Notes under the pieces: generated by a model
What the model was told of the DNA's origin: nothing
What the model saw: only the letters and a program-made list of their open reading frames with translations
The model's database searches: none
DNA from: Embiotoca jacksoni
Lineage: Eukaryota; Chordata; Actinopteri; Embiotocidae
Assembly: GCA_022577435.1 (NCBI GenBank)
Contig: JAKOON010000006.1
Coordinates: 18,381,501 to 18,445,500 of the forward strand
Reading direction: 5' to 3'
Length of the DNA stretch: 64,000 bases
Shown here: piece after piece, positions 13,601 through 28,100 of the stretch
Position numbering within the stretch: position 1 is the first letter of the stretch
Layout: the number at the start of each line of letters is the position of its first letter
Made by a program: the position numbers and the translations under genes

Positions 13601-16045
13601 AGCACTGATTTAGTCGTCTGGGAGACAATTAATCATTTCTCTTTTCTGTGATTCATTAATTTACACTGATGTTTGCAAAATTAGGTTTAATTTGGGAGTC
13701 TACTTTGAACAGTTCATACACACCATCAGTAATTTCCCTGTTTAATTCTGTGGTCTTGATCAGATGCTTTTAGTCAACAGTTTTGAACATGAAAAACCTA
13801 TTCTTTTGCCTGCTTGGAGATTTCTCTTCATATCTAATCTTTTTTTGAGGATGAAATCCTGCAAACCTACTGAAAACTGCATGGTTACTTATTTTCAACA
13901 TCATCACTGTGATCTTTTGACTGTTTAATGCTGTGATTGGTCCGTTGTTTATGAACATGGTTGTTGTTGTTATTTAACTAATACAGCAATTCTAAAGTGA
14001 TACTGAAATGTTTATTTACATTATTATGCATGCAACAACTTTTCATTTTATATCTCAGTTTTCACTAAACTACATTCCACTTGTTCAAAACTGTGTTGCT
14101 AGCTAAGAGTGGCAAACTAATCTTAAATTTGAATGAAACCAAACTTTCACAGTCCCGGCCACTAAACTCTTGAATACAGTGTATAATTATAAAGTCCCTC
14201 GACACCCAGAGAGGTATTTTCATTCACTCTGGCTGATTAGATTTCTACTTAAAGTTGAATGAAGCTAAAGTGATATAAAATGAGGTCACAAAGCTCCATA
14301 TACCAGTCTGAATGATACAGGTGTAATTTGTTTCACCCTGAGGTGCAACAAAGCAGGAGAGAGAGAAGGAGATGTCTATCAAACTCAAGATTTGCCTGAA
14401 ATCCCTCCCTTATTTAATCAGTCAACACACCCTATATAATAGACACTTAATTTGGCTCCATTACTATCAGGTGTTGTCTCACACCAATGCAATTTCTGCA
14501 ATTATGAAAACCATTACAAATCAGATTACACATAAATCTGTTTTATTACGTGACTAATACAGTAATAAAAAAAAAAAGTGATCGGATGAGAAAGATCTGA
14601 GTTTATGGTTAAAATAAGCACTCAGTTAAAGTAAGTGGAAGGTGATTTGGGTTTAAAATGATATTTCATTAAGGGACCTTTGTTGTCATGGTTACAATAA
14701 CAATAGCATTATTAATTAGAGTATAAATCCAGTGTTCTATTTACCCATCCACCCACTCCAACCTACCTCATACAAAGACTTTGTCACTTACTATGCTGTC
14801 ATCTCACCTCCTCATTTGCTCCTGTCATATATACAATGGCCCCTAAAGGGCTTCTTGAAAGTAAACATACAGTAGCCTATGTGGTCTTGGGGCACTTGCT
14901 GAAATGACTAAAGTCTCTGGGATTTTTTTAGGGTAGTATATACAATACATCATATCAATTTTGCACTCAGATTTCAACTTTCCTATTAAATGCCAAACAG
15001 TTAGTGCACTGAATAGTATTGCATACAGCCATATTCTGCACATCCGCACAGTCCTTAAAAGAGGTGTAAACAGTCAAGCAAAGTGAAATGATCTCTGCTC
15101 GACTACAATGTGTGTGCACGGTCTATAAATATTGTTAACCCTTACTTGTATAGCCTTTCTTATCTTAAACTGTTTATTTCCTCCTTCACCACGTTTGTGT
15201 CTGATAGTCTTCACTACACAGCATTTCTTATCATTTTTGTTGTTTTGTCGTCCATCCCCTATTTTTACCACTTCTATTATGTACATTGCAAACACTGTTT
15301 TTTTTAGTGCCATGAACAAAATTTCTGACATTACTATCATCCAATTTACAGCTGATTGGAATTTAAATATGCATGCAGGAAGACAATGAAAATCAGTTAA
15401 ATTAAAGAGCTGGCAGTGGCTTATTCAAAATACTGTGGTAGAGCTTGCAGATACATATTAGATACATACATATTTGCAAAATGTATTCATTAAAAGGAGG
15501 TTACAGCCATCAACTTGTGAGCGACATTATGCTGTCCTGTTTATAATGAAACAATTACCTGAATCGCAGTTTCAAATACAATCGAAGCTTCAATTTGTAA
15601 TTAAATGCAAAATATTTGAATAATGAATCCCTCTTGGTTTGGAAATGAGTTAGTTTTGAAGTGGTATCCTTTATGTTCATTTTACTCATAAACTGAGCAT
15701 CATCTTGATTGGCCCTGAATTAGCGGGAAAACCTCTAGAGACAAGAGAAGTCCTCACAAAGGCTGGTATTTAATTTGAATACATTTCAATTCCTTTTAAA
15801 ATAGATAAAAAGATTCACATTATAAATGTGCACTTGAGAAAAATGTGTGTAAAACATTGTTCAAAGCAGCAGGGGACGAAATATTAAATTAAAGAGGAAA
15901 AAAAAAAAATTAGCTTTGCAGCAAATAGCCAGCTCAGAGAAAACTCACAAAATGTTTTGCAATTACTAAAATTGAAAATAAAAAAAGAAGCAGATAAATA
16001 AGACAAGCTGCTGTTACAAAAGTTGCGATAAGCCCACACACAGAA
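10691..16045. other. Gene-poor stretch
   Basis: No coding exon is supportable. It contains a CT-rich run at 12600-12630 and a number of short open frames without similarity or splice context. I recognise no RNA gene here. Confidence 0.45.
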
Positions 16046-16052
16046 ACACACA

Positions 16053-16120
<68 letters not shown>
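16046..16120. repeat. (CA)n microsatellite
   Basis: Dinucleotide tract with one CATA interruption near its left end. Confidence 0.96.
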
Positions 16121-16121
<1 letters not shown>

Positions 16122-16278
16122 TTTTCAACACAAGATCATTTTCTCCCTTTTACTCTGTTTATTATGACAATTTTCAAACTATATATCACATTATATTTCT
16201 GACAGTGTTTTTAATGAATAAATGTTGAACCTCAGCTCTCAGACATAAATGAAATGCATTTTTCCTCTACTGTGTTCA

Positions 16279-16281
<3 letters not shown>

Positions 16282-16340
<59 letters not shown>
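16282..16340. repeat. (GT)n microsatellite
   Basis: Uninterrupted dinucleotide tract about 160 bp from an opposite-phase (CA)n tract, so the two can pair as an inverted repeat in single-stranded form. Confidence 0.96.
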
Positions 16341-16341
<1 letters not shown>

Positions 16342-16989
16342 ACCTGTGACATGCTAATAAAACACAATCTCATTTCCTGCTCGTCTCTGGGCTGCATGTC
16401 AAGGCCACGACATGTCGGATGTCAGTTTAGAACGCATAATCAATCCTTCTGTTCAGCATGTGTAATAAACTCTTTACATGGATGATCACACATTTACAAG
16501 CAAATAATTCAAATGCTCCTACATAAGCACACTCACTGAGTAAACCTACAATTCCCCCCCATGAAAAATTAAATATAAATTTGTGTCAAATGTGTCCACT
16601 GCTGTTGAATTAGAAAATGAGAAAAGCTCAAAAACTTCACAGAACACTTCACATTATTTTCCCTCCTTGTTTCTCTTTTCATTCTTTATCATCTCTTTTC
16701 CTTCAAGGCTGAACTCAAGCTACCTCAGAATCCTACCTCAACACAAGGCCATGTGAGATTTACTTTGTATGTGTGTCACTGTGTCTGTGTTAGTCTGTTT
16801 ACCATAAATTCTCTCCTCTCTCCTCTCTCCTCTCTCCCAGTTTGTCCCACATAGAGATAGATAGATGAGGTTATTTGTTTGTGCTCTAAACTGACAAAAA
16901 CTGCTTTTATCAGCTCTGTGGTAAAAATGTTAAAACAGGTGTGGAAAAAACATAGCAAGAATAATGGTGTTTTATGTATTTATTCATTG

Positions 16990-17200
16990 TGTCTGCCAGG
17001 GAGGAGGTTATGTTGTGTTTGTTTGTTTACTTCTTTGTTTATTTGTTTGTTAGCAAGAGTACGGAAAAACTACCAGTCAGATTTTCATGAAATTGAACGG
17101 AATGATGTAGAATGGGCCAAGGAAGAACCCATACAATTTTTGAAAGAATCTGAATTACTAGCTTGGCTCAGCCAGCTCACATCTTCTGTTTCTTCGTTGT
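16990..17200. repeat. Teleost dispersed repeat fragment
   Basis: Contains the blocks ggaggttatgtt, TTTG/TTTA-rich spacer, aaaaactaccagtcagattt and gggccaaggaagaacccat. I know this series as a common interspersed repeat of fish genomes. That identification rests on memory of the family, not on a second copy in this window. Confidence 0.45.
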
Positions 17201-17204
17201 GCTT

Positions 17205-17925
17205 ATAATCTGGGCACCCTGTTTGCATTACTGTTCGCTCATCTAAAGGGCAGACCAATCAGCGACTGGTGTCGGTAATAAAGTGTGACCGTGTTCAAGT
17301 CGAGGTATGTTTTCTAAATGTGGTTGCAGCAATTGGAGAGTTTGGACCAATTTCAGCACACAGATTGGTTGAAAATGTTACAATAGTTTCAGAATTAACC
17401 TGAGGTCTACGCCCACTTGACCAGGGGAATACTTTGCAACAACAGCAGAGGATTCCCTTTGATTCCATTTGGGTCAGGGAACACCAGGCTACCAAATCAA
17501 GGGATAGATCTATTCATTATTTTCCACTTTCCTTAACATTGCAAGATAGGGAATTTGGCTTACTAAACTCCATCCCAAACTCCAATAGATAACAAAGTTC
17601 AGTCGTGACAATACACAGGCAATTTTAGAGATTCATTGACTCCGCCCGACTATTGCTTCTAGCTTCAGTCTCTGCTTTGATTATAGTCTGGAAACCCTGT
17701 GCACATTAATATTTGCTCAGCCACTCTGGCAGACCAATCAGCGACAAGCAGTAGTCAATGCCAGTACATACCATTGCTTAATATATTCATGTGTATATTA
17801 AGCCATATAACAATTTATACCAATGCTTAATAGGTTAATAGTTTCCAAACTAACCTAAAATCTACACCCATAGGATGCAACAATTTGAAACAAACCACAG
17901 CGGAGCGTAGCCAGACCCATATATT
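17205..17925. repeat. Two diverged direct copies of one module
   Basis: Module a (about 17205-17490) and module b (about 17680-17925) share the blocks ctgg(c/a)(a/c)accctgt, gcagaccaatcagcgac and an aacct-(g/a)a(g/a)(g/a)tctac(g/a)ccca segment, in the same order and orientation, about 470 bp apart. They are non-coding and heavily diverged. Confidence 0.55.
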
Positions 17926-18034
17926 CATGCAATGATTTTGGGACCAGTAATAATGGGCTAATCACAAGCTGTTTTTACAAGTACCGGTAATCCTCTGGTA
18001 TACACATGTACTTGCTCAACCTTAATACAGCAAG

Positions 18035-18570
18035 CAGTCATTATGGAGCTGTTAGGATCCCTGTCTGATCCTAGTGTGTTTTCCTATGTTTTACCCCCGA
18101 TCACCTCTTCTTTGGTGTCCTGTCATTCCCCTGTCTGTTTGTTATTGTCTGCTATGTGCTTCCGTTTGTTTTTGTCTCTCCTGCAGTACCCTCCTCCGAG
18201 TTCCGTCATCGGCCACGCCCTCCTCCGGTAGATCCAGCTGGATACAACCAGCATTAATCATCTCCAGCTGGATACAAATACCCCGGTCTCCCGTCTGTTC
18301 GTCGTCAGTCTGTCCGTTTACCTACCCGACATCCCGTCCCGTTAGTCTGTCCGTCTCCTTGTCTGAGATTCCGGTTCTGACTCCGTCTATTTCCTGTTTC
18401 CTGCCGTTCAGTGTCGAGCCACGGGCATTCACCTTGGACTCAGACTTTTGGTGTGTTTTCCTGTTTGCTCTCACTGCCTGGGAGAAATGAATGCCTGGTT
18501 CCAAAGAGACTTTGCCTGTCTGCATTTGGGTCCGTTTATCTACACACCCCATAACAGGAGCACTGAGGGA
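18035..18570 (+). mobile_element. Possible solo-LTR or related retroelement remnant
   Basis: A C/T-rich block with tandem short motifs (tgtccgt, ccagctggata twice about 30 bp apart, cccggtctcccgtctgtt) followed by a cctgcatttgggtcc-like tail resembles the non-coding ends of LTR retroelements common in teleosts. No retroelement reading frame, primer-binding site or matching second LTR is present, so this may equally be another dispersed repeat. The 138-codon open frame inside is a by-product of stop-poor CT sequence. Confidence 0.35.
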
Positions 18571-18829
18571 CAGTTGTTTCATAAGGGAAAACTAGACCCT
18601 TTGGGCCTTGTTGGAGGTCTATACTCTCAAATTGCCCTTCTAGTTAATTTATAGATATAAGCTCTGTGACAACATTTTTGAAGATGTTTTTTAGAATTTT
18701 ACTTTTGTCTCAAAGAATACAACAAATTATGTCAACAAACCATGTAAAATTGATTTCATACATATAATTAACAACCTAATATGATAAGAAACTGTGGTCA
18801 AAGTTGGGTTTCCAGGCACAGAAAAGAGG

Positions 18830-19150
18830 TCACAAATTCAGCTCACAGGCAGGCAGGAACAGTTCAGTGACTTTATTTGGAGAAATGATGAAGGCTTACA
18901 ATCAGTTAGGCAAATACTGGAACAGATGTAGGTGCAGTGAACATAACATGACAAGTCGTCAACATTCAGAGCAAAAATGATGCGACGATGTGGCGGGGAG
19001 CAGGTGCAGCTCATGGGTTTAAATACTGAGAGAACTAATGAGGGAACTGGAAACAGGTGTGTGAGTGGACATGAAATGTAAGGTCAGTGAGACTGGAGGG
19101 AGGGTCCAAGGGCATCCAGTGGATAGATGGGGCATGGCAGATCTGAGGCC
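18830..19150. repeat. Probable dispersed repeat fragment
   Basis: Purine-rich block with phrases such as gggtttaaatactgagagaactaatgaggg (positions about 19015-19045) and gaaacaggtgtgtgagtgg, of a type I associate with fish interspersed repeats. A similar-looking A/G-rich block occurs at about 26960-27270. Ends and class are undefined. Confidence 0.35.
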
Positions 19151-19999
19151 AAATGCCCAAAATGGACAAGGCCGAGACAGGAATCATGATAAATCTTTCT
19201 CTGCTGTAATCTGCAAACAGCAGGCAGTGAGCAGAGATTCTAAGATGTTATATTTCACAAAGTGTTGAACTATTTCTTTAATGGGCCCCAGTGTGAAAAC
19301 AGTGCCTATGTATCTAGCTTCCACAGAACATGCACCTCCACAAAAATGAAATGTGTCAGAGCTGTTGTGACTACAGTGATGATTGGTGGTGATTGAAACG
19401 GTCTATGACAGAGTGAATGAAAGAATATTAGCCTTGACAGTAAGCTATTAAAGCCTTTCTAGATCAGAAAACCCTCCCTGTTGTTGCTCTGTATCACAAC
19501 CAATCTGTCTGGTGTTGGAGTAGTGCAATCAGTGGGGGAAATCTGATCAATTAAATCCTATCCTAGAGGCGCCCACAATGGGACCACCATACATAGTGCT
19601 GTAGTTTAACAAAAAAATATCAGGATTTGACTGAAAAGCGGGGTGGACACTTGAGGACACTGTTTGAGACAGACAGATGGGAGTTGAAAGAGAGAAGTAA
19701 AAAGAGCGATCATACATAAGAAATGCTGAAAGAGGGAGATTGATAACAGAAGGAGGACAGAGCCAAAGAAAAGGTTAGCTGAAAGACACAAAGGAGGTGA
19801 TGAAAGGAGACCAAACACAGACCATAAGGGATATAAAACAAAGACGGACATTTTTAAATCAATAAATTTCACACAGGGGTTGAAAAATGTATGAGGAGTC
19901 TGTGATCTTGTAATGTTCCACATAATTACTTTATTCCTTTCTGTGGGCCTCTGCGATGAAAAGCACCCACTGATTTGGTGTTTCATTACCGAACTTCAT

Positions 20000-20915
20000 A
20001 CCAACACGTCCTCACACCAAAACAACAAAGTAGGTCTATTTCCGATGACTCCCGAAAACGTTTTCAGCACCCTCTACAGGAAAACATGTCCTGATGCCTA
20101 TGAGTACACATTATTTGTCAAAATGACATTCCATTAACAGGCATAACCAGATCTTCACCGTCATAGTAACAGTAATAAACACGTGGTTAACGCAATATAG
20201 CTTGCACCAAAACTTCTTAATTAGGTTTATGAAAAGATCATGGTTTAGGTTTAAAGAAGTATATTTGAAATGCAAGTTACGTATGATATACGTTACCTTC
20301 CGCTCATGACAAACAAGCCAACTTTTACTTTTCAAACTTGACACGAATAGGGGTTTTCTGGATAAAATTCCTGTGTTTGGTCCATCGAGCTACCTGCAAA
20401 ACTCCTTACTATCCACACTTTGTCACCCGTTATGCTACTTCACCTGACTACCTCCTGCCATAATTACGACAGCCACACGAGATCACGATAAATGTAAATA
20501 TGGGTGTACTGAACTGCTTGAAAAGACCACCTATACGGTCAACTTTTGGAGAGGACAGCCTGCTTCTCCATCTCCATGGCGTCACAACTACTCTTTCCGA
20601 TAGTTCACTAGTAGTTGTAGCATAGATTTGGCTCACTCTGAAATTACATCATCATTGTGCGTCACGTTGCAAGTGGTGCAAGAAATCCAATCTGAGCCAC
20701 TACAGCATCCAGATTTAGACGCATCTTAGAAATGCGATTGGATGTACATTTCAAACAACCTCCAAATGTGGCTTGGATCCCCAAAATGGATCGCAAACTT
20801 CACATTTCATTTGGATTTTAGATTTCCAGACTTTCTAAAATCAAATCCGAATTCAATCTGGATGTGACAAAAACGATTTGGGCTGACTGTCTGAAGTGGT
20901 GCTTGGTGATAGATA
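20000..20915. repeat. Dispersed-repeat-derived block
   Basis: The first part (about 20000-20640) contains ttaggtttatgaaaagatca and tggtttaggtttaaa phrases typical of a common teleost repeat. The second part (about 20655-20915) is dense in ATCC/GGATT words (aaatccgaattc, ggatcgcaaac), resembling the ends of non-autonomous DNA transposons. Neither has coding capacity. Identification is by memory of the families. Confidence 0.4.
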
Positions 20916-20999
20916 CAGTACTTACACATTTTTGTTGGAGCATGCCAATGTTTGATAAACCCAAAACAGCCATAGCCGGACGATGATGGGAGTGTTAAA

Positions 21000-21340
21000 G
21001 GTTTTTCAGGAACAGGTGTTGTTCATATACTGGCACTGGATGAAAAGGCAGAACATCACCAAAGTTGTATCTATTCATCCTGTGAAGAACATGAATGTAG
21101 ATACAAAATTTATCTGGAAAAAAATCTCATCATGAAAAACACATCCAGTATTTCACTTGTCACCATGCACATCAACCATGTCATGGTGGGGCTAGAAGCA
21201 AAGTTAAAGGATCAACCAATTCTCTCGGCTCCATCTTCTGGGCACCATGAATTTCAGTCGAAAATTTCATGGCAAGGCATCAAACAGTTGTCGAGATGTT
21301 TCAGCCTGAACTAACTGACAGGGCAACACTGCCATCCCTG
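21000..21340. repeat. Teleost dispersed repeat fragment
   Basis: Contains catcctgtgaagaacatgaa, ggcaccatgaatttcag and gtcgaaaatttcatggca followed by a ttgtcgagatgtttcagc segment. This is a common fish repeat tail made of diverged units of the same phrase (compare about 21070-21120 with 21235-21275). Confidence 0.5.
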
Positions 21341-21981
21341 AAGCCATGCTGCAAGCATGGCTAAAAAATGATCAAGCAGCTGTCTGACTTTGTGACTGCC
21401 TAACTGGTGAAATAACTTACATCAAAGTGACTGGCCCCCTCAACTATACCCGTGTGATTGACTGATGTGCTCAGAGTGAACAGCCAACTAATGCTCTGAG
21501 TGGGAAGGCAGTTGTCCATATATGTGGGTGCATTCACATAAGACCGCACTCTGCAACAACGTCCTTATGAACTGCTGCAACTTCTTTATATATAATGCAC
21601 GCCGTTTTCGTGTTAGTGTCACTCTCTTTGCCCACGCGGCAGCTGATGATAACTGAGCTTCATCACATACACAAGCCTATATACAAAATACATCACACCA
21701 GGCTTCATTAAACCACCTAACACACCACTTCTTTCTTCGTCAAGGTATATTTTCTCACTCTCAGGCACACGTGAACAAGAACATACACAAACCCAGCTAC
21801 CTTGATTATTTGGTTACCATCCACCCCCACAATGTGACAGTATAATGGACAAAGTGACCATGTTAAAGCAATACTCCGACATGAATCCAATTAAAACAGT
21901 ACTCTCAGTTAGAAATGGCAATGTGACCAGCAGTTTTTAATTTACTTACCCCGAATGAGGTCATAACTTTGAATTAAAGAT

Positions 21982-22000
21982 GGGGGGGGGGGGGGGGGGG
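21982..22000. repeat. G19 homopolymer
   Basis: Nineteen consecutive G on the + strand. Its length in the assembly may be unreliable. Confidence 0.9.
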
Positions 22001-22771
22001 TAATCTTCAATCTTGTTATCAAAGGGCACTTCAGACATGTAGCCAACTGTATATGCCTTTATCGAACTATGACTCACTGAATTTTGATGGCACTTTGCAT
22101 CACATGCAGCAATCCAGCTGCTAGATGATGCACAAGCTATTACTGTGCATGAATCAGCTCGCATATAGAGAGCAAATCAAGGGGAAATATGCACAAATCA
22201 GCCACAGGATGGCTAAGAACTGACTGTTGCGAACCATGTAAATACAGACGGAGACTGAGGGTTTCCACTGGCCCATTTGACATCCCAGGTGGTGGGATTT
22301 GTCCATGCTGACATGTTGTATTTTCAGAGCCAGACTTTATAAGGATGAAGGAGGTTATTGAGCCAGAACGAAGGCCACAACTGCAGGAAAAGCCAGTTAC
22401 CTCTTAATTAGGCACAGCTGTCCAATCTAATGCAATGCAATGCCAAACTCCTGCAACAAATCCTACCTTTGTGAAGCTCCTAATCAGTTTGTCTTTAAGC
22501 TTCTAATGCTGCGTTAATGTCATAAGAGAGGATGGGAAACAAACAAGCTTTCCATATTTAGCAAGTGTTTACGTCATCAGACAACTCTAGATGGTTGTGT
22601 GATTACTGGTAGTCATGTGAGGGTCACGAATAATGACAATATGCACACATCAAAGGCTCAGCACTCCCACACAGGTGTTCTCTGTTAGCCAGACTGATTA
22701 GACCTGTAGTCAGGTGGGCGTTGGATAGAGCTTTTAACAGCAGACATTTTGACTTGTCACAGTAGGAATAC

Positions 22772-23890
22772 ACATGTAGAATTAATGAAGGCTCAGTTCC
22801 ATGAAGTGTCACCAGTAATTCAGCGTTCAAATGGAACTCATGAGCTCGCTGTTACAACCATGAAGTGGTGTGCACTGTGTGCTTGCCGTTTAAGTGGTTG
22901 GTCATAAAAACAAAACTGGACAGCGTCTATATGCCCATCTGAACAATGGGATAACGTAATGCAGGAAATGCAAAGGCACAGAAGGCAAAGATAGGAAGAT
23001 TAACATGTTCCTCAGACGCAGGCTATTATCGAGGTTATGAAGAAAAACTCTACATACCAAAAATTACAATATATTAGCTTAACATTCAATGTAAAATGAC
23101 CTTTGAAAGGGTCTCTGCCATTTCCGTAAATGTAAGCAAATATGTCACAACTCGTGAACTCAAGGTTTACAAAAAATGTCTTGTTCCAACGTTGTGAATA
23201 CCACAAGAGGGGGCCGTTCACATGGACTCTTCTCATGCTAACAGTAAACACAACCCCATTTGAACAAAGCATAGGTATGCACATGTTGAATTAATGAAGG
23301 CTCAGTTCCATTAAGTGTCGCAGTAAGTCATGACAGTGAGCCAGCATAAGCAGGACCTCCTCAAAGTGGAATGCAGCCATCATTAATACACCTGGGCTTT
23401 CACTATAACAGCAACTCCAATTGTCTGCCATGGAAAAGGTCCATTGTATCATGAAAAGAAATTCGTATTCTTATGCTGCCTTTATATGGAGATATTAAGC
23501 TCATGGTTACAACATGGGGAGTCGTGTGCACAGTATGCTTCGCATTCAAGTGGTTAAGTTGCGACAAATACGCTGCTAAGCAACCGCAATATGGACTCCC
23601 TCCAGAGCCCACAGAGGTTAACAATTTAGGAAGGTAGTAGTCCGGTTAAGTAATACAGAAAAATAGGGCATATAATGACAATGAAAGTTACAATATATCA
23701 AGTTACCATCCAAAAAAAATGGAACTTCTGTTGTCGCTGCCATTACTGAAGATGCCCATAAACACATCACAACTCTAAGCTTTCAGAAAATTACAAGGGC
23801 CAAGGTAGTAAATACCACGTGATGAGGGTGTGCATACAGGCTCTTTTCAGGAACATGGTAAACATGACACCATTTGAAGGCAGCAGATTT
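22772..23890. repeat. Diverged tandem duplication of a roughly 0.6-kb unit
   Basis: Unit A (from about 22772) and unit B (from about 23282) share four anchors in the same order: gaattaatgaaggctcagtt at 22779 and 23289; a ttacaaccatg...gtgtgcac segment at 22853 and 23506; a ttacaatatat segment at about 23065 and 23691; and a gtaaacac/tgacaccatttgaa-type segment at 23246 and 23858. Offsets range from 510 to 653 bp because of indels. No coding frame is conserved between the units. Confidence 0.7.
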
Positions 23891-25661
23891 GAAAAGGAAA
23901 GTGGGAGATTTTTGAGTCTATATGAAGTAGGTTTGACGTCACTTGGAACAGCAACATATGTGATGATAAGAAAAGTACTTGCTCAGAAAATGTGGTGGTT
24001 TATATAGATAATGACATGTTGTTTATCACTTTTTTTATATTCTGACAGCAGAAATTAGACCACGTTTTCTGGGGGCTGCCATGCCTGTTTGTGAACGCAC
24101 TTTCCCAAATAGAAACGTTCCTATTTCCAGTTGCCTTAACAGATGATAAAGGTGAACGTTGTCCTGCTCTAACAGGGTTGAACACATCCACATAGTCCTG
24201 CAGAAGGACTTTCAATTTGGGTTTAATTACCTTGAAGGATGGACTTTTGGCATCTGTTTTTGGTACCCCTTCAGGCACATCTGTATCACGCCAAGTTCCC
24301 TTCACTGATCTCCAGTCCTAATTATCACTTGGATGTTGACATTTTTCATCCTTACCTTCTTTTAAATGTAACAGGTAGTCTCATATGGTGTTTGAATGAA
24401 AAAACTGATTATTTCATCAAATCTATCCAGTCAGAACAAGCAAGAAATCTAAACTCAGCAGAGCCAAAAAGCCATTTTTCAGTTAAATGAAGTGGCAACA
24501 CAAACTTTATTTTTCCATCTTTGTGGAAATATAACAAAATACACAATTTAAACACAGAATCTTGGCTGAAGAGTCAGAAGCACGGTGTCACATTTTGAAT
24601 AAACAAAACCATAATTTTAAGCAATGCACGCTTTTTTGAAAACTGCTCAACTGATTTTTTTTTTTATTTTTTTTTAAATACCACTGCGTCCTTCGACTGA
24701 TAAAGTATTTGAAGGTGAGTCTGTACAGTTAGAGATGCTTGAAACACACACATTATGCTCACTGGGTGATGGGTCGCACCTGTTTTGGTTGGCACTAACA
24801 TTAAACTAACTAATATGTACACATTTATTGCTGCACTTGTTGATATTTTCATAGTAATGGATCAAATGACTGCGTTTAAAGATGTAGCTCTCCAGTGAGT
24901 TTCCAAAAGCTCTTTGATCATTTTAGCTTCTCTCAGCTCACTGCTTCCAGTTCCTGGCCCGATTTCAACGCTCTCCTCGACCATTTCCCGCCACAGCAGG
25001 CAGCTGCTTTTAGGCAAAAAGCTTTGCCTAAAAGCAAAAAGCTTTGCAGCAACTGGATGGTAAACTTAGTGGATGATTTAGCAACTAAATAGCTGGATTT
25101 CTTTTTCCTACGGAGCTTGTAGCACCTGACAGGGCGAAAAGGAAAGAGAGCATAGAATTACATTTGTCAGGTGCAAACACAACTGACTTCAAATGAATGC
25201 TAATGTTTCTGCTCGCCTGTTGAATGTGTAAACAGGCAACTGGCTGCTAACATGTTCAGCAATACTACTTCATAAGGTGACTGTATGTCCGCGTTGTGTT
25301 TACAGCTTCATCTGCAGCCCCCAGGTGGCCTGACAGCAATTCAAGTACAACTTAATTAACTTATCAGCAGACTGAAAGGTGTCAACGTGTCGATTTTAGT
25401 GACTATAACTTCTGACAGAACCCACACACAGATGCACTTTAACATGCACATACACACACTTACACAAAGCTGAGCACTGGATGGTGATAATCTCAGTCTG
25501 TGATAGCACTCACTGCCACAGCAATTTTATGACTCACGTCCAATTTCGCAGCCTTCTGACTCTGCAAGAGAGGAAGTATTTACCAGTTTATTTAACAAAA
25601 AATGTCTGTGTTATCCAATACTAATGTCCAATATGTTTAACATTGTATAGCTGCAAGATAC

Positions 25662-26205
<544 letters not shown>

Positions 26206-26959
26206 AAATAGATCTGATCTAGATCCCAGTTTCCATTTTTCACAAACACACATGCAGGTATACACACACTGATATAGTTGTGTGTGCAAGTGATGTGGTT
26301 ATTCTGAAGGATAACTAGATAGAAGACTGAGAATGCTTAATGTGATTCATACGGATCCATGCTGTGTCATTTCTCCTGTGGTTTTTACATGGAACCCGTA
26401 GGATATATTTAGGATGCAGCAAATGGTCTCACTGAAACAACACCAAGGGCAGTGAAACATGTAACACAGACAGAACAAAGGCAAATACCAACATCCAAGT
26501 CCAGGTCCAGCATATTTGCCAAATCCCTCGCATCATGCTTATCCAGCTGGACTGAAAACAACAAAATTACACATTAGACTGGAATCAAAGTTGTTTTTTA
26601 TGTTTTCATATGCTTCAATGGTTTGTCACATACAAACAGCTCTGTGTGAAATCTCTAGCTTCTAAAGATAGTTTATGGCTCTTAAATTGGCCTTGACATT
26701 GCAGCCACATTCTCCTGTGGCCATGTTATGTCACTTTGAGTTGTGCTTGAAATGAAGCTCGACTCATAATGATTATAACGTTTAACACCTCGTTGTCTCT
26801 CATGTGAGTGCTCGTACTACTGTTAAAAATGAATACGTATTGTGACTGAAAATTTCTAATTTGGTTAATCATCTCAAATCATCATTTGTGTGATCAAAAA
26901 TCAGATTTTGGACCCTTTCCCCTGCAGTGCTTCCCTGAGCGAACAGTCTTTTCATGCCA

Positions 26960-27270
26960 AGACAAAGCAGTGAAAGTCCACCCTGACGTAACTCTCACAA
27001 AAACTTGGTCCAGGAATAAACAGGCAGAGGTCAGTAGCACAAGAAAACTCACTCACAACCAGCGGTACAAAGAGCACAAAGACAACAACAAACTGGCACA
27101 GAAAGGAAGGAGTGCGCAAACAAAATACACATTAGGGTGGAGAGATAATTGAACATAGGTGGACACAACCAGGCGGGAAGACAGTCGAGAGCAAAGACAC
27201 CTGGAATTAGAGACACAGTGATAAACCAAAATAAAACAGGAAATTAACATAAATAAGAAAAACAACTAAA
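26960..27270. repeat. Probable dispersed repeat fragment
   Basis: A/C/G-rich block (acattagggtggagagataa, cagtgataaaccaaaataaa) of the kind found in fish interspersed repeats. No open frame with protein-like properties; class unknown. Confidence 0.3.
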
Positions 27271-28094
27271 CACATGATCTAGGGATGAGCACAAATCATG
27301 AAATTTGGTTGATGCACAACTTGTTTCTTGTCAATAAATTAAAGATCCACACAACAGGAGGATGCATCTTTAATGTTTATGGTCTTCTGTGTTTTGTTAA
27401 ATTTTTACTTTATGACTGTCCAATTGGATTGTTGTTCATGTACACATAATGATCTCTATCATTCATATATGGGAAGATAAAGGACTACATTGTCTGCTGT
27501 TTCTTGTGTGCCCCGCCTCTAAATGATGACTGTCTGCTGTCCTCGTGTGCCCATGAGCTGTTGCATGTTTCTGGTTTGAGAGCTCAGTCCCATCGACAGC
27601 AAACAAATGGGAATGGGAGTCATTTCCAGAACGAGCAGTGCTCCTCTGATTATGTGTGATCATTTCAGAGTCCAAAATGTAATAAATGACGCCATTTCTG
27701 TACACTAGCGATGGAAATGAGGGTATAAATTCTGAGGCTCACCTCTGAGAGAGAGACTTCCTCCTTCTTGTCTGCACAGCTGAGATTCACTCGAGCTCTT
27801 CCTTTCATCCGAGTCAAAACCCTCATCCTCCCACAAGTTCTTTTTAAACAAAGAACCGAACCAGCGACAGGCAGCCAGAAAAGCTCCTCTCCCTAAATTG
27901 CCATCAATTTATTCTTTGTTCTTGCTTATCTGTTACACTTCCACAACTCGGAAAAACTTTTATCCCTTTCACTGCTATGTCTCTGTTCCTTTCCCGTCCC
28001 CACCCTACAATTAGAGTGTGATAAACCATACTTATTCATTCCTCTATTTGTCCTGAAAGCAAATCAGTTTCTATTCACTTGAGGACCAGTTAAA

Positions 28095-28100
<6 letters not shown>

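Noticed and set aside
18043..18490. Candidate secreted or membrane protein of 138 codons
   Set aside because: Stop-poor CT-rich repeat DNA; no splice context and no family resemblance.
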